Source of the DNA: Collinsella sp.
Lineage (GTDB): Bacteria; Actinomycetota; Coriobacteriia; Coriobacteriales; Coriobacteriaceae
Direction: 5' to 3'
Length of the DNA: 64,000 nucleotides
NCBI GenBank assembly: GCA_019414515.1
Contig: DXLX01000012.1
Location: 61,359-125,358, forward strand
Shown in pieces: positions 8,335 through 16,698 of the stretch; the first letter of the stretch is position 1; each line of letters begins with the position of its first letter. Under the pieces are notes generated by a model, which was not told where the DNA came from, ran no database searches, and saw only the letters and a program-made list of their open reading frames with translations. Made by a program: the position numbers and the translations under genes.

Positions 8335-8963
8335 GAAGACATGGCGCCAGCAATGCTGGTGATGGGCCAGCCGCACGAGCGGCCCCGCAGGGAAGACCCC
8401 GGGGCTCGCGGTATTCGGCCGCGTCGAACGTGAGGTTGGGCGCCCATGCGGCGCCAGATCTGGGAGAAGCGGACGACCGGCGCGATATCGTGGGTTTTCT
8501 GGCGCGCTTGGCATTTTTTGTCGTGACGCTCTGGCTGCTCTTTGGCGTGGTCTTGGGCGTGGGTGCAGTCACGACTGGCGAGATGGCCCCGCGTATCTGT
8601 TCGGGTGACGTCATGCTCTACTGGAGGTTCAGCCAGAGCTTCAACGAGGGTGACGTGGTGGTATACACCGCGGATGGCGCAGAGCGCCTAGGCCGCGTGG
8701 TTGCCCGTCCCGGTGATGAGGTCACGATTACCGAGGAAGGCGAGCTCATGGTTAACGGGGCTGTTGTTGTGGAAAGCGACATCACCACGCCGACGCCGCG
8801 CTATGAGTCTGCTGTGGACTATCCCGTGCGCCTGGGAACGGATGAGTTCTTTGTACTGGCAGATTTGCGTGAGGGCGGCCACGACAGCCGCCTGTACGGG
8901 CCGATTGCCCGCTCGCAGATCAAGGGCAACGTGATCAGCGTGCTGCGCAGGTCGAACCTGTAG
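8331..8963 (+). CDS. SipA-like signal peptidase I homologue lacking the catalytic Ser/Lys pair
   Basis: A 210-residue protein with a basic, Ala-rich N-terminus, one membrane helix (about residues 55-80) and an S26 signal peptidase fold. The usual active-site box S-M-x-P reads GEMAPRICSGD, so the serine position is Glu84. In the box that normally carries the catalytic lysine (KRV.G.PGD) the sequence is LGRVVARPGD, so that position is Gly121. The C-terminal DSR box (HDSRLYGPI) is kept. Streptococcal SipA, encoded in FCT pilus islands, also lacks both residues and helps pilus assembly without protease activity. The position here, between adhesin and backbone pilin, matches. I infer a chaperone role. 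Its ATG overlaps the adhesin stop. Confidence 0.8.
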   Translation: MRRHGASNAGDGPAARAAPQGRPRGSRYSAASNVRLGAHAAPDLGEADDRRDIVGFLARLAFFVVTLWLLFGVVLGVGAVTTGEMAPRICSGDVMLYWRFSQSFNEGDVVVYTADGAERLGRVVARPGDEVTITEEGELMVNGAVVVESDITTPTPRYESAVDYPVRLGTDEFFVLADLREGGHDSRLYGPIARSQIKGNVISVLRRSNL

Positions 8964-9014
8964 GCACGGAGATTGGTTTTATTAAGGGCATATGCCCGAG
9001 AGGAAGGATACAAC

Positions 9015-10118
9015 ATGAAAACTGGAAAGAGACGACTGACAGCATTTGCAGTTGTGGCTGCCACGATGCTGCTGGCTTTGGTGGGAGTTGTCGCGCCCGC
9101 GTGGGCGGAGGACAGTGCCGCTCAACCGCATCTGCCGGTAAAAGACAACAAGGTCACGATCACCTCGACGCTTACCATGAATGAGAATGCCGTGGTGCCT
9201 AATGCGACGTTTAACTATTCGATTGCGCCGGCGGATGAGGAGAGTGAGCTTACGAGCACGAGCGGTATGCCCGTTTATGCTGGAGTGACAGACGCCGTCA
9301 CGCTTTCGCCGACTTCCGTTAATTTTTCCAACAAAGGCCTTACAAGCACAGAGAATACCGGTGAGAAAACTAAGACAATAACCGCCAAACTGAGTGCCGA
9401 AATTAAAACCTCTCTGTTCAAGGCTCCGGGTATCTATCGATATAAAATTACGCAGACGCCGTCAGGGCTGGACGGTCTCAACGTTACATACAAGGAGCTC
9501 TTCCTGGATGTTTACGTAGAAAACGAAGAGAATGGCGGTTCGGGCTATGTTGTTAAGGGCTGTATTCTTAGAACAGAAGCAGGCTCGGGCGAGAAGACCG
9601 CAGGTTTTTTGAACAAATATGTCACCCATAAGCTGACCATCACAAAGGTCGTCAAGGGCAACCAAGGTGACAAGAATAAGGACTTTAATTTTACCTTCAC
9701 GATTAAAGGCGCTGACGGGGAGAGCTATGAGTACGCCACTGTGAAAAACGGTGCCACCACCATGAGCCAAACTCCAGCTACGTCGGGAACTGCGGTTACC
9801 GTAAGCCTTAAGCATGGGGAATCCGTCATCGTTTACGGTCTCTCATCGGAGGATAAATTCGCCGTAACTGAGGCGGATTATCATGGCGACGGTTATAAGA
9901 CGTCGTACAAGATTGGTGATGGCACCAATTCGACAGAAGGTAGCTCTATTGTCGAGGAAGCTATCGGTGCTTACGACACCACGGTGATCTTTACCAACAC
10001 CAAGGATGTTACCGTTCCGACCGATGTTATTCGGACGGTCGTTCCCTATGCGGCAATCGTCGCGTTTGCTGCCGTGATGGGCGTGGTCTTCTTCCGTCCT
10101 CGTCGTAATCGTCGTTAA
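9015..10118 (+). CDS. Major pilin, FctA/Spy0128-like backbone subunit
   Basis: A 367-residue secreted protein. ATG 9015 has GAGAGGAAGG before it and starts a signal peptide (MKTGKRRLTAF... PAWA). Two Ig-like pilin domains follow: residues about 35-190 (TITSTLTMN ... FLNKY) and about 195-330 (LTITKVVKGNQGDKN ... VTEADY ... VIFTNTK). The Lys, Glu and Asn positions expected for internal isopeptide bonds are present in the second domain. The C-terminus has a VPTD sorting signal, a helix and a basic tail. Adhesin and pilin share the same kind of last domain and sorting signal, so one sortase (next gene) probably handles both. An earlier in-frame start at 8973 lacks a signal peptide. Confidence 0.85.
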   Translation: MKTGKRRLTAFAVVAATMLLALVGVVAPAWAEDSAAQPHLPVKDNKVTITSTLTMNENAVVPNATFNYSIAPADEESELTSTSGMPVYAGVTDAVTLSPTSVNFSNKGLTSTENTGEKTKTITAKLSAEIKTSLFKAPGIYRYKITQTPSGLDGLNVTYKELFLDVYVENEENGGSGYVVKGCILRTEAGSGEKTAGFLNKYVTHKLTITKVVKGNQGDKNKDFNFTFTIKGADGESYEYATVKNGATTMSQTPATSGTAVTVSLKHGESVIVYGLSSEDKFAVTEADYHGDGYKTSYKIGDGTNSTEGSSIVEEAIGAYDTTVIFTNTKDVTVPTDVIRTVVPYAAIVAFAAVMGVVFFRPRRNRR

Positions 10119-10138
10119 AACAGCGAGGATTACAGCCG

Positions 10139-10873
10139 ATGGAGCTTAAACGCATAGCTCGGCTGGCGAGAGCCGGCGACCGCGTGCTTACGTGGTTTGC
10201 CGGCTTTCTCGTGCTGCTCATGCTGCTGTACGGGGGCTATTCGCTGTGGGATACAAACAACGTTATGAACGGCGGGTTCATCAGCGATGAGCTGCTGCAC
10301 TACAAACCCACCGGGACCAACGATTGCGCACGCCTGCAGGATCTGATGGCCAAAAATCCCGACGTTGTCGGATGGGTCACCATCGATGGCACCAACATCG
10401 ATTATCCCTTCGTTCAGGGAAAAGATAACCAGGAATACCTCAACAAAAACGTGTTGGGGGAGTCCGCGGTTTCGGGAGCGGTGTTTTTGGATACGCGCAA
10501 CAGCCGCGCGATGACCGATCCCTACAATCTGCTCTATGCGCACCACATGGATAACGGTGCGATGTTTGGCGATGTCGATCGGTTTCTAGACAGGGGCTTC
10601 TTTGACCTGCACCGCACGGGCACGCTCTACACAAAGGATGGGGCGTTCCGGCTGCGCATCGTTGCCGTGTGTTCGTTTGCTGCGAGTGATGACATTATCT
10701 TTGGGCCGGGAAACCTGGACCAGGCCTCGATGCAGACGCTGCTCACGCATATCTCGCAGACGGCGGTGCATGCGGACATGGATGACGTTGGCCCTGATTC
10801 GCGCATCATCGCTCTTTCTACCTGCAGTGATAAAACAAACGGGCGCCGAGCGCTCCTAGCCGAAATCTTGTAG
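10139..10873 (+). CDS. Class B sortase (pilus-associated)
   Basis: A 244-residue membrane-anchored transpeptidase with an N-terminal helix (about residues 16-36). Catalytic residues are His135 in LLYAHHM, Cys229 in ALSTCSD and an arginine at 236-237 (NGRR). The NPDVVGWVTIDGTNIDYP segment near residue 73 is typical of class B sortases. In streptococcal FCT loci a class B-type enzyme polymerises pilins with VPTG-type signals, and both substrates upstream carry that signal. The gene follows the pilin by 20 bp in the same operon. No LPXTG base pilin is encoded here, so wall anchoring may need a housekeeping sortase elsewhere. Confidence 0.88.
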   Translation: MELKRIARLARAGDRVLTWFAGFLVLLMLLYGGYSLWDTNNVMNGGFISDELLHYKPTGTNDCARLQDLMAKNPDVVGWVTIDGTNIDYPFVQGKDNQEYLNKNVLGESAVSGAVFLDTRNSRAMTDPYNLLYAHHMDNGAMFGDVDRFLDRGFFDLHRTGTLYTKDGAFRLRIVAVCSFAASDDIIFGPGNLDQASMQTLLTHISQTAVHADMDDVGPDSRIIALSTCSDKTNGRRALLAEIL

Positions 10874-10925
10874 CTCATTTAGGATGGGCTTTTCTAGCTA
10901 CCTTTGCCGTCCTACCTGCGCAATG
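10871..10925. repeat. Right copy of the direct repeat flanking the pilus locus
   Basis: Starts at the sortase stop codon and matches 4801-4855 at about 80 percent of positions. A shorter third copy (GGGACGGGGATTTTTAGCTA and one more base) lies at 10934-10954. Confidence 0.6.
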
Positions 10926-11011
10926 ATTTTTCTGGGACGGGGATTTTTAGCTACGGCGTTCCGTTAGCTTGACCAGTCCCCCCACCACCTCCCAAATCAT
11001 CCTTACAAAAC

Positions 11012-11039
11012 GAGGCCCTGGCCAACCGGCCAGGGCCTC
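11012..11039. terminator. Bidirectional terminator between the pilus and ABC operons
   Basis: A perfect 12-bp stem (GAGGCCCTGGCC and its complement) with a 4-base loop. On the minus strand it is followed by TTTTG; on the plus strand by a T-rich stretch. The operons converge here. Confidence 0.75.
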
Positions 11040-11082
11040 ACTAACTTTTATTCCGTTCTAAACGACGGGCTGATTGCGCGCA

Positions 11083-11188
11083 GGAGGACCCCCAGGCGGG
11101 CCGGGGTGTAACCTCCGCGCGCAGTTTCGCAGCGAAGCGAGAATGTTTGAGCACGGAGGTTACACCCCGGCCCGCCTGGGGGTCCTCC
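11083..11188. repeat. MITE-like element with perfect 35-bp terminal inverted repeats
   Basis: Positions 11083-11117 and 11154-11188 are exact reverse complements over 35 bp, beginning GGAGGACCCCCAGGCGGG. The 36-bp centre has no open frame of note. It lies between convergent operons, just past the ABC gene stop. The perfect long arms suggest a recent small repeat element; a very strong hairpin terminator is the alternative. Confidence 0.75.
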
Positions 11189-11203
11189 GTGAAACAAACC
11201 TAC

Positions 11204-13123
11204 CTACTCGAGCTCAAACGCACCGGTGTACAGCTGGTAGTAGTACCCATGCTTAGCGATCAGCTCGTCGTGGTTGCCGCGCTCGATGATGCGGCCGTGA
11301 TCCAGACAGATGATCGCGTCGGAGTTGCGCACGGTGGACAGGCGGTGCGCGATGACAAACGTCGTGCGGCCTTCCATGAGCTTGTCCATGCCGGCTTGCA
11401 CGATGGCCTCGGTGCGGGTATCGATGCTCGACGTGGCCTCGTCCAGGATCATCGCCGGCGGATCGGCGACGGCGGCGCGTGCGATCGAGATCAGCTGGCG
11501 CTGGCCCTGCGACAGCTGGGCGCCGTTGCCGGTGAGCATCGTGTCGTAGCCGTCGGGCAGGCGGGTGATAAAGTCGTCCGCGCCGGCGAGCTTTGCTGCC
11601 GCGATGCACTCCTCGTCGGTGGCATCCAGATTGCCGTAGCGGATGTTATCCATCACGGTGCCGGTGAACAGGTTTACGTCCTGCAGCACCACGCCCAGCG
11701 AGCGGCGCAGGTCTGCCTTGCGGATCTTGTTGACGTTGATGCCGTCGTAGCGAATCTTGCCGTCGGCGATGTCATAGAAGCGGTTGATGAGGTTGGTGAT
11801 GGTCGTCTTACCGGCACCGGTGGCGCCGACAAACGCGACCTTCTGGCCCGGCTTGGCAAACACGGACACGCCGTGCAGCACCTCGTGGTCGGGCGTGTAG
11901 CCAAAGTCGACGTTGTCCATGACCAGGTCGCCACGCAGCGGCACGTACTCGATCTCGCCGGTTGCGCGGTGCGGATGTTTCCACGCCCACATGCCGGTGT
12001 GGTGGTCGGCCTCCTCGAGCTGCCAGGTGTCGGGGTTGACCTGCGCGTTGACGAGCGTCACATAGCCTTCGTCGGCTTCGGGCTCCTCGTCGATGAGCTC
12101 AAAGATGCGGTCGGCGCCGGCGAGGCCCATGACCACGGCGTTGATCTGCTGCGAGATCTGACCGATCTGTCCGCAGAACTGCTTGGTCATGTTGAGGAAC
12201 GGCACTACGACGGCGATGGACAGCGTCATGCCCGAGATGCTCAGATTGGGCACGCCCAGCGCCAGGAAAATGCCGCCTGCCAGTGCGACCAGTACGTAGA
12301 GCAGGTTGCCCAGGTTCATAAGGATAGGCATGAGGATGTTGGCGTACATGTTGGCCTTCTGCGAGACCTCGAAGAGCTTTTCGTTGCGCTCGTCAAAATC
12401 GGCCTCGGCGGCAGACTCGTGGCAGAATGCCTTGACGACCTTCTGGCCGTTCATGACTTCCTCGATATGGCCCTCGACCACGCCGAGCTCGGTCTGCTGC
12501 GCAATGAAGAAGCGCGCGGAGTTGGAGCCGAGCAGCTTGGTCATAAAGGTCATAAAGGCGACGCCGGCCACAATGACCAGGCACATCCACACGCTGTAGT
12601 ACAGCATGATAAAGAACACCGTGACGATGACGATGGTCGTCATGAGCAGGTTGGGCAGCGACTGGCTGATCATCTGGCGCAGCGTGTCGATGTCGTTGGT
12701 GTAGTGGCTCATGATGTCGCCGCGCTGATGCGTGTCGAAGTAGCGAATCGGCAGGTCCTGCATACGGTTGAACATCTTCTCGCGCAGCTTCTCGAGCGAG
12801 CCCTGCGTGACGATGGCCATGGCGCGGTTCCAGAAGAGCGAAGACAGGATGCCGATGCCGTAGATGCAGGCGAGGGTGGTCACGAGCTGTGCGATCTTGG
12901 GCTGTGCGGCTTCCCAATCGCCCGACTGCCACGATTCGCTAATAATCTGCAGAGCGCTCTGAAGGAAGGTCGCACCGATGGAGTTGATGATGGCGCAGAG
13001 CACCACGCCGACAACGACGAGGGGCAAAAGCACGGGGTAGAAGCCAAAGAGCGTCTTGATGAGGCGCGACATGGTGCCGCCCTTGCGGTTGAGTGCGCGC
13101 TCGGCGGTCGTTGCCTTACTCAT
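11204..13123 (-). CDS. ABC transporter, fused permease/ATPase (second half of heterodimer)
   Basis: A 639-residue exporter half. Six membrane helices occupy about residues 20-330, followed by the nucleotide-binding domain: Walker A GATGAGKTT, signature LSQGQRQ, Walker B AMILDEATSS and switch histidine in VIAHRLS. A charged insert of about 60 residues (about 345-400) sits between the two halves. It starts with an ATG that overlaps the stop of the preceding ABC gene, with GGAAGGAGG before it, so both are translated together. Such pairs form heterodimeric exporters of drugs, peptides or lipids in the inner membrane. A MarR-type repressor heads the operon, which fits drug efflux. Confidence 0.9.
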   Translation of the reverse strand: MSKATTAERALNRKGGTMSRLIKTLFGFYPVLLPLVVVGVVLCAIINSIGATFLQSALQIISESWQSGDWEAAQPKIAQLVTTLACIYGIGILSSLFWNRAMAIVTQGSLEKLREKMFNRMQDLPIRYFDTHQRGDIMSHYTNDIDTLRQMISQSLPNLLMTTIVIVTVFFIMLYYSVWMCLVIVAGVAFMTFMTKLLGSNSARFFIAQQTELGVVEGHIEEVMNGQKVVKAFCHESAAEADFDERNEKLFEVSQKANMYANILMPILMNLGNLLYVLVALAGGIFLALGVPNLSISGMTLSIAVVVPFLNMTKQFCGQIGQISQQINAVVMGLAGADRIFELIDEEPEADEGYVTLVNAQVNPDTWQLEEADHHTGMWAWKHPHRATGEIEYVPLRGDLVMDNVDFGYTPDHEVLHGVSVFAKPGQKVAFVGATGAGKTTITNLINRFYDIADGKIRYDGINVNKIRKADLRRSLGVVLQDVNLFTGTVMDNIRYGNLDATDEECIAAAKLAGADDFITRLPDGYDTMLTGNGAQLSQGQRQLISIARAAVADPPAMILDEATSSIDTRTEAIVQAGMDKLMEGRTTFVIAHRLSTVRNSDAIICLDHGRIIERGNHDELIAKHGYYYQLYTGAFELE

Positions 13124-14930
13124 GTGCCTCGCCTCCTTCCTGGGTCTGAGCTTGCGTTACGGATGCCTCGGTGTCGGCCTCGACGGCTCCTTCGCCCTCG
13201 GCAGACATCTTGTTTTGCGAGGTAAAGGTCTCGCGGTAGATCTCGCTCGTCTTGAGCAGCTCGTCATGGTTGCCGATCTGCGCGATACGGCCACCCTCCA
13301 TGACGATGATGCGATCGGCGTCCTGCACGGAGCTGATGCGCTGGGCGATGATGAGCTTGGTCGTGTTGGGCAGATAGCTTGCCAACCCTGCGCGGATCTT
13401 GGCGTCGGTCTTGGTGTCGACAGCGCTGGTGGAGTCGTCCAGGATTAAGATCTTGGGGCGACGCAGCAGGGCACGCGCAATGCACAGGCGCTGCTTCTGA
13501 CCGCCGGAAACATTGGAGCCGCCCTGTTCGATCCAGGTGTCATAGCCCTTGGGGAAGCCATCGACAAACTCGTCGGCGCAGGCCAGATGTGCCGCCTCGC
13601 GGACTTCCTCGTCGGTGGCGTTCGGGTCGCCCCAGCGCAGGTTCTCGGCAATGGTGCCGCTAAACAGCACGTTTTTCTGCAGCACCATGGCCACTTGGTG
13701 GCGCAGCGCGTCCAAGTCGTAGTCGCGTACGTCCATGCCGCCCACGCGCACGGTGCCTTCGGTGGCGTCGTAAAGACGGGCGATGAGGTTTACAAGCGTG
13801 GACTTGGCCGAGCCGGTACCGCCGATGATACCGATGGTCTCGCCGCTCTTAATGTGCAGGTCGATATCGTCGAGCGCCTGGCGCTTCGCATGCGCGGAAT
13901 ACTTAAAGCTCACGTGGTCAAAGTCGATGGAACCGTCGGCAACCTCGAGCACGGGCTCGGCGGGATCGGCGATCGTGGGCTCGGCGGCCAGCACCTCGGT
14001 AATGCGGTGCGCCGATTCGTCGGCCATGGTCACCATGACAAAGATCATCGACAGCTGCATCAGGCTCATGAGGATCGCGAAGCCATAGGTAAAGATCGAG
14101 GAGAGCTGGCCCACGTCGAACAGCGTGCCCTGGCTCGTGATGATGAGCTTGGATCCCAGGTAGATGATGATGACAAATGCGCCGTTGACGCAGATGTTCA
14201 TCATGGGGTTGTTAAAGGCGAGCAGCTTCTCGGCGCGGGTGAAGTCCATCTGGACGTCGTGCGCGGCGGTGGCGAACTTCTCCTTCTCAAAGTCTTCGCG
14301 CACGTAGCTCTTGACCACGCGCATGCCGGTGACGTTTTCCTCGACGGACTCGTTAAGGGCGTCGTACTTGTGGAACACGCGCGAGAAGATGGGGCGTACC
14401 TTAAAGATGATAAAGAACAGTCCAAAGCCCAGCAGCGGAATGATGACCAGGTAGACCATGGCGACGCTGCCGCCCATGGCGTAGGCCATGGCAAAGGCAA
14501 AGACCAGCACCAGCGGCGCGCGCACGGCGATGCGGATGAGCATCATAAAGGCCTGCTGCACGTTGTTGATGTCGGTGGTGAGGCGGGTGACGAGCGAGGA
14601 GCTCGAGAACTCATCGATGTTGGCAAAGCTGAACGTCTGGATCTTGTAGAACAGGTCGTGACGCAGGTTCTTGGCGAAGCCGCAACTCGCATGGCTGCAG
14701 GTGACGCCGGCAGCGGCACCGAAAGCAAGCGACGTCAGCGCGATGAGCACCAAAAAGCCTGCGGTGGGAAGCATCTCGGCTACGGTGGCGCCGTCTTTGA
14801 TGGCGTCGATCAGGTTGGCGGTGATAAATGGAATCAGCATCTCGCAGAGCACCTCGCCAAGTACGAGCAACGGCGTGGCAACGGTGACTTTCATATAGTC
14901 GCGGATGCTGCCCATGAGGGTTTTAATCAT
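13116..14930 (-). CDS. ABC transporter, fused permease/ATPase (first half of heterodimer)
   Basis: A 604-residue exporter half. ATG 14930 overlaps the MarR stop by eight bases and has GGAGG before it inside the MarR gene; a longer upstream frame to 14984 lies within MarR and is not needed. Six membrane helices are followed by an ATPase domain with Walker A GGTGSAKST, signature VSGGQKQR, Walker B ILILDDSTSA and IIAQRIS. Walker B ends in Asp rather than the catalytic Glu (LDDSTS), and the switch residue is Gln instead of His. These changes mark the degenerate site typical of heterodimeric exporters, while the partner keeps LDEATS and H-loop. The C-terminal tail is Glu/Ala-rich. Confidence 0.9.
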   Translation of the reverse strand: MIKTLMGSIRDYMKVTVATPLLVLGEVLCEMLIPFITANLIDAIKDGATVAEMLPTAGFLVLIALTSLAFGAAAGVTCSHASCGFAKNLRHDLFYKIQTFSFANIDEFSSSSLVTRLTTDINNVQQAFMMLIRIAVRAPLVLVFAFAMAYAMGGSVAMVYLVIIPLLGFGLFFIIFKVRPIFSRVFHKYDALNESVEENVTGMRVVKSYVREDFEKEKFATAAHDVQMDFTRAEKLLAFNNPMMNICVNGAFVIIIYLGSKLIITSQGTLFDVGQLSSIFTYGFAILMSLMQLSMIFVMVTMADESAHRITEVLAAEPTIADPAEPVLEVADGSIDFDHVSFKYSAHAKRQALDDIDLHIKSGETIGIIGGTGSAKSTLVNLIARLYDATEGTVRVGGMDVRDYDLDALRHQVAMVLQKNVLFSGTIAENLRWGDPNATDEEVREAAHLACADEFVDGFPKGYDTWIEQGGSNVSGGQKQRLCIARALLRRPKILILDDSTSAVDTKTDAKIRAGLASYLPNTTKLIIAQRISSVQDADRIIVMEGGRIAQIGNHDELLKTSEIYRETFTSQNKMSAEGEGAVEADTEASVTQAQTQEGGEAHE

Positions 14931-15426
14931 CCAGTTCCTCCCAAGTTTTGCGGATTTTCTCGAGCATTTCGGCGAGCTGCTCACGCTCGTCGTGGGTGAG
15001 GGCGCTAAAGGCCTGCTCTCTAAAGCGAATGCGGGCGGCCTGGTCGATGCGGGCGTTTTCCCGGCCGGTTTCGGTCAGGCGAATGGTGAGTTGCCGTCGA
15101 TCCTTGGGGTTACGGCTGCGCTCAATGAGGCCGTTGACCTCGAGCTTGGACAGGATCTCGGAAAGCGACCCCGGCTTGAGGTCAAAGTGCATGCCGAGTT
15201 CCTGCTGCGACATCTCGCTGCCGGGCTGCTTGGCCAGCAGGCAGATGATGGGCGCCTTGCCGGATACGCCTCCGCCATGAAAGTGCATGTAATGGCCGCA
15301 AAAGCCCAGACCGCTCAGGATGCGCTTGGCGAGTTTGTCTTCGGCGCTGACCGCTTCGGGTATGTCTACCGGTTGCGACGGGTCACCGCCGGGCTCATGT
15401 GGAAGGACGAGTGGTTCAACACACAT
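14923..15426 (-). CDS. MarR family transcriptional regulator
   Basis: A 167-residue winged-helix protein. After a variable 35-residue N-terminus, the core has the MarR pattern: MSQQELGMHFDLKPGSLSEILSKLEVNGLI (helix-turn-helix, only partly quoted by family norm), then the wing RNPKDRRQ and LTETG. It heads the ABC exporter operon and its stop overlaps the first exporter start. A nine-base inverted repeat overlapping its own promoter (15448-15483) is a likely operator, so autorepression of the whole operon, relieved by a ligand, is expected. The ligand is unknown. AAGGAG lies twelve bases before the ATG, a little far. Confidence 0.85.
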   Translation of the reverse strand: MCVEPLVLPHEPGGDPSQPVDIPEAVSAEDKLAKRILSGLGFCGHYMHFHGGGVSGKAPIICLLAKQPGSEMSQQELGMHFDLKPGSLSEILSKLEVNGLIERSRNPKDRRQLTIRLTETGRENARIDQAARIRFREQAFSALTHDEREQLAEMLEKIRKTWEELDD

Positions 15427-15447
15427 ATCTAAGCTTCGCTCCTTTCT

Positions 15448-15483
15448 TTAGTTAGGTAGTGGAATTGTTTTGTGCCTAACTAA
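15448..15483. promoter_or_regulatory. Candidate MarR operator
   Basis: TTAGTTAGG (15448-15456) and its exact complement CCTAACTAA (15475-15483) are separated by 18 bp. The right arm overlaps the -10 box of the MarR-ABC promoter. Form and place fit autorepression. Confidence 0.65.
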
Positions 15484-15510
15484 TCTAGGAGCATAAGAAA
15501 TCAATGTCAA
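15482..15510 (-). promoter_or_regulatory. Promoter of the MarR-ABC operon
   Basis: On the minus strand TTGACA (15510-15505) and TAGATT (15487-15482) are separated by exactly 17 bp, with the MarR start about 55 bp downstream. Confidence 0.7.
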
Positions 15511-15527
15511 GGTACCAAACTTATTAA

Positions 15528-15640
15528 GTTACGGAGTTTTGCCAAACGCCGTAACCGCTCGACGCTGCAAACGTTCCTAAGCGGCAATCTGGCGTTCAAT
15601 CGTCGGGCATGGCCACAAGGCCTATGCCCTCCTCTTTCAC
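15528..15640 (+). ncRNA. Two-stem intergenic RNA-like element, copy 1
   Basis: Stem 1 pairs GTTACGG with CCGTAAC (15528-15555). GACGCTGC and a CAATCTGGCGTTCAA linker follow, then stem 2 GGGCATGGCC-acaa-GGCC-t-ATGCCC (15605-15629). Three other copies (30031, 43583, 59221) keep the order and pairing with different bases. Here it lies upstream of the kinase gene, not after a stop codon. The 446-bp gap holds no gene that I can support. Confidence 0.55.
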
Positions 15641-15873
15641 GCCACCTTGCTCGCTTAGGAACGTTTTCGCTGTCCGTCCTCAACCTGTGATTCCGCCACG
15701 GTCCGTTTCGGTGCATGCAATCCCTTGGGGACGGAGGAAAAGGGATCATTTTCCGTAACCTTTCCGCAACAATTTGCCCTTCGCACTGCTCGACTCCGCT
15801 CGCAACGTCCCCTGCGCTACACTTAGTTGCACTGTGGCGCCGTTGCGCCGCGCCCGATCCAAGGGGGACACTC

Positions 15874-16698
15874 ATGAAGAATACTCAGCTGCTGCTGATC
15901 AACGATATGTGCGGCTACGGCAAGGTCGCGCTTTCCGCCATGCTGCCGGTGCTGTCGCACATGGGCTACCGTATCCATAACCTGCCGACGGCGCTCGTTT
16001 CCGACACGCTTAACTACCCCAAGTTCTACATCCACGACACCACCGAGTACGTGCGCCAAAGCCTCGCTATCTGGGAGGAGCTCGGCTTTGAGTTCGACGC
16101 CATCTCGACCGGCTTTATCGTGACCGAGGAAGAGACACGCATCATCTCGGACTTTTGCCACCGCCGTGCGCAAAAAGGCACCAAGGTATTCGTCGACCCC
16201 ATCATGGGCGATAACGGCAAGCTCTATGCCGGCGTGCCCGAGTCGACCATCGGACTCATGCGCAGCCTGGTCGAGTGCGCCGACTACGCGGTGCCCAACT
16301 ATACCGAGGCGTGCCTGCTCACCGATACGCCTATCGCCGAAGAGATTACGGCCGATGAGGCCCGCGCGCTCGTGGACGCTATGCTCGCGTTGGGCACCAA
16401 GTCGGTTGTCATTACGAGTGCAAAGGTCGATGGGGCGAGTGCCGTCGTCGGTTACGATCATGTGGCGGGGGAGTACTTTGAGATTCCGTTTGAGCTGATC
16501 CCGGTGTACTTCCCGGGCACGGGCGATACGTTCTCGGCCGTGTTGATGGGTCGCGTGATGAGCGGTTGGAGTCTGCAGCGCGCGACGGCCGATGCCATGC
16601 GTGTGGTGGCTGAGCTTATCGAGCGCAATGCCGACCAAGAGGACAAATCGGCCGGCCTTCCCATCGAGGCCTGCCTGGATGTGATCGACCATGAGTAA
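15874..16698 (+). CDS. Pyridoxamine/pyridoxal kinase (PfkB/ribokinase superfamily)
   Basis: A 274-residue kinase of the vitamin B6 salvage type, phosphorylating pyridoxal, pyridoxine or pyridoxamine at the 5' position to feed PLP supply. Features: NDMCGYGKVALS near the N-terminus (substrate-side loop), VDPIMGDNGKLY (about residues 108-119), VPNYTEA and the ATP/anion-hole motif PGTGDTFSA (about residue 215) with catalytic Asp. ATG 15874 has AAGGGGGA before it; earlier in-frame starts run into intergenic repeat sequence. Its end overlaps the next gene by eight bases. Hydroxymethylpyrimidine kinases have the same fold, so substrate is likely but not certain. Confidence 0.85.
   Translation: MKNTQLLLINDMCGYGKVALSAMLPVLSHMGYRIHNLPTALVSDTLNYPKFYIHDTTEYVRQSLAIWEELGFEFDAISTGFIVTEEETRIISDFCHRRAQKGTKVFVDPIMGDNGKLYAGVPESTIGLMRSLVECADYAVPNYTEACLLTDTPIAEEITADEARALVDAMLALGTKSVVITSAKVDGASAVVGYDHVAGEYFEIPFELIPVYFPGTGDTFSAVLMGRVMSGWSLQRATADAMRVVAELIERNADQEDKSAGLPIEACLDVIDHE

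Noticed and set aside
11147..13225. Open frame of 692 codons on the + strand
   Set aside because: Mirrors the ABC exporter gene on the other strand; starts inside the MITE-like element.
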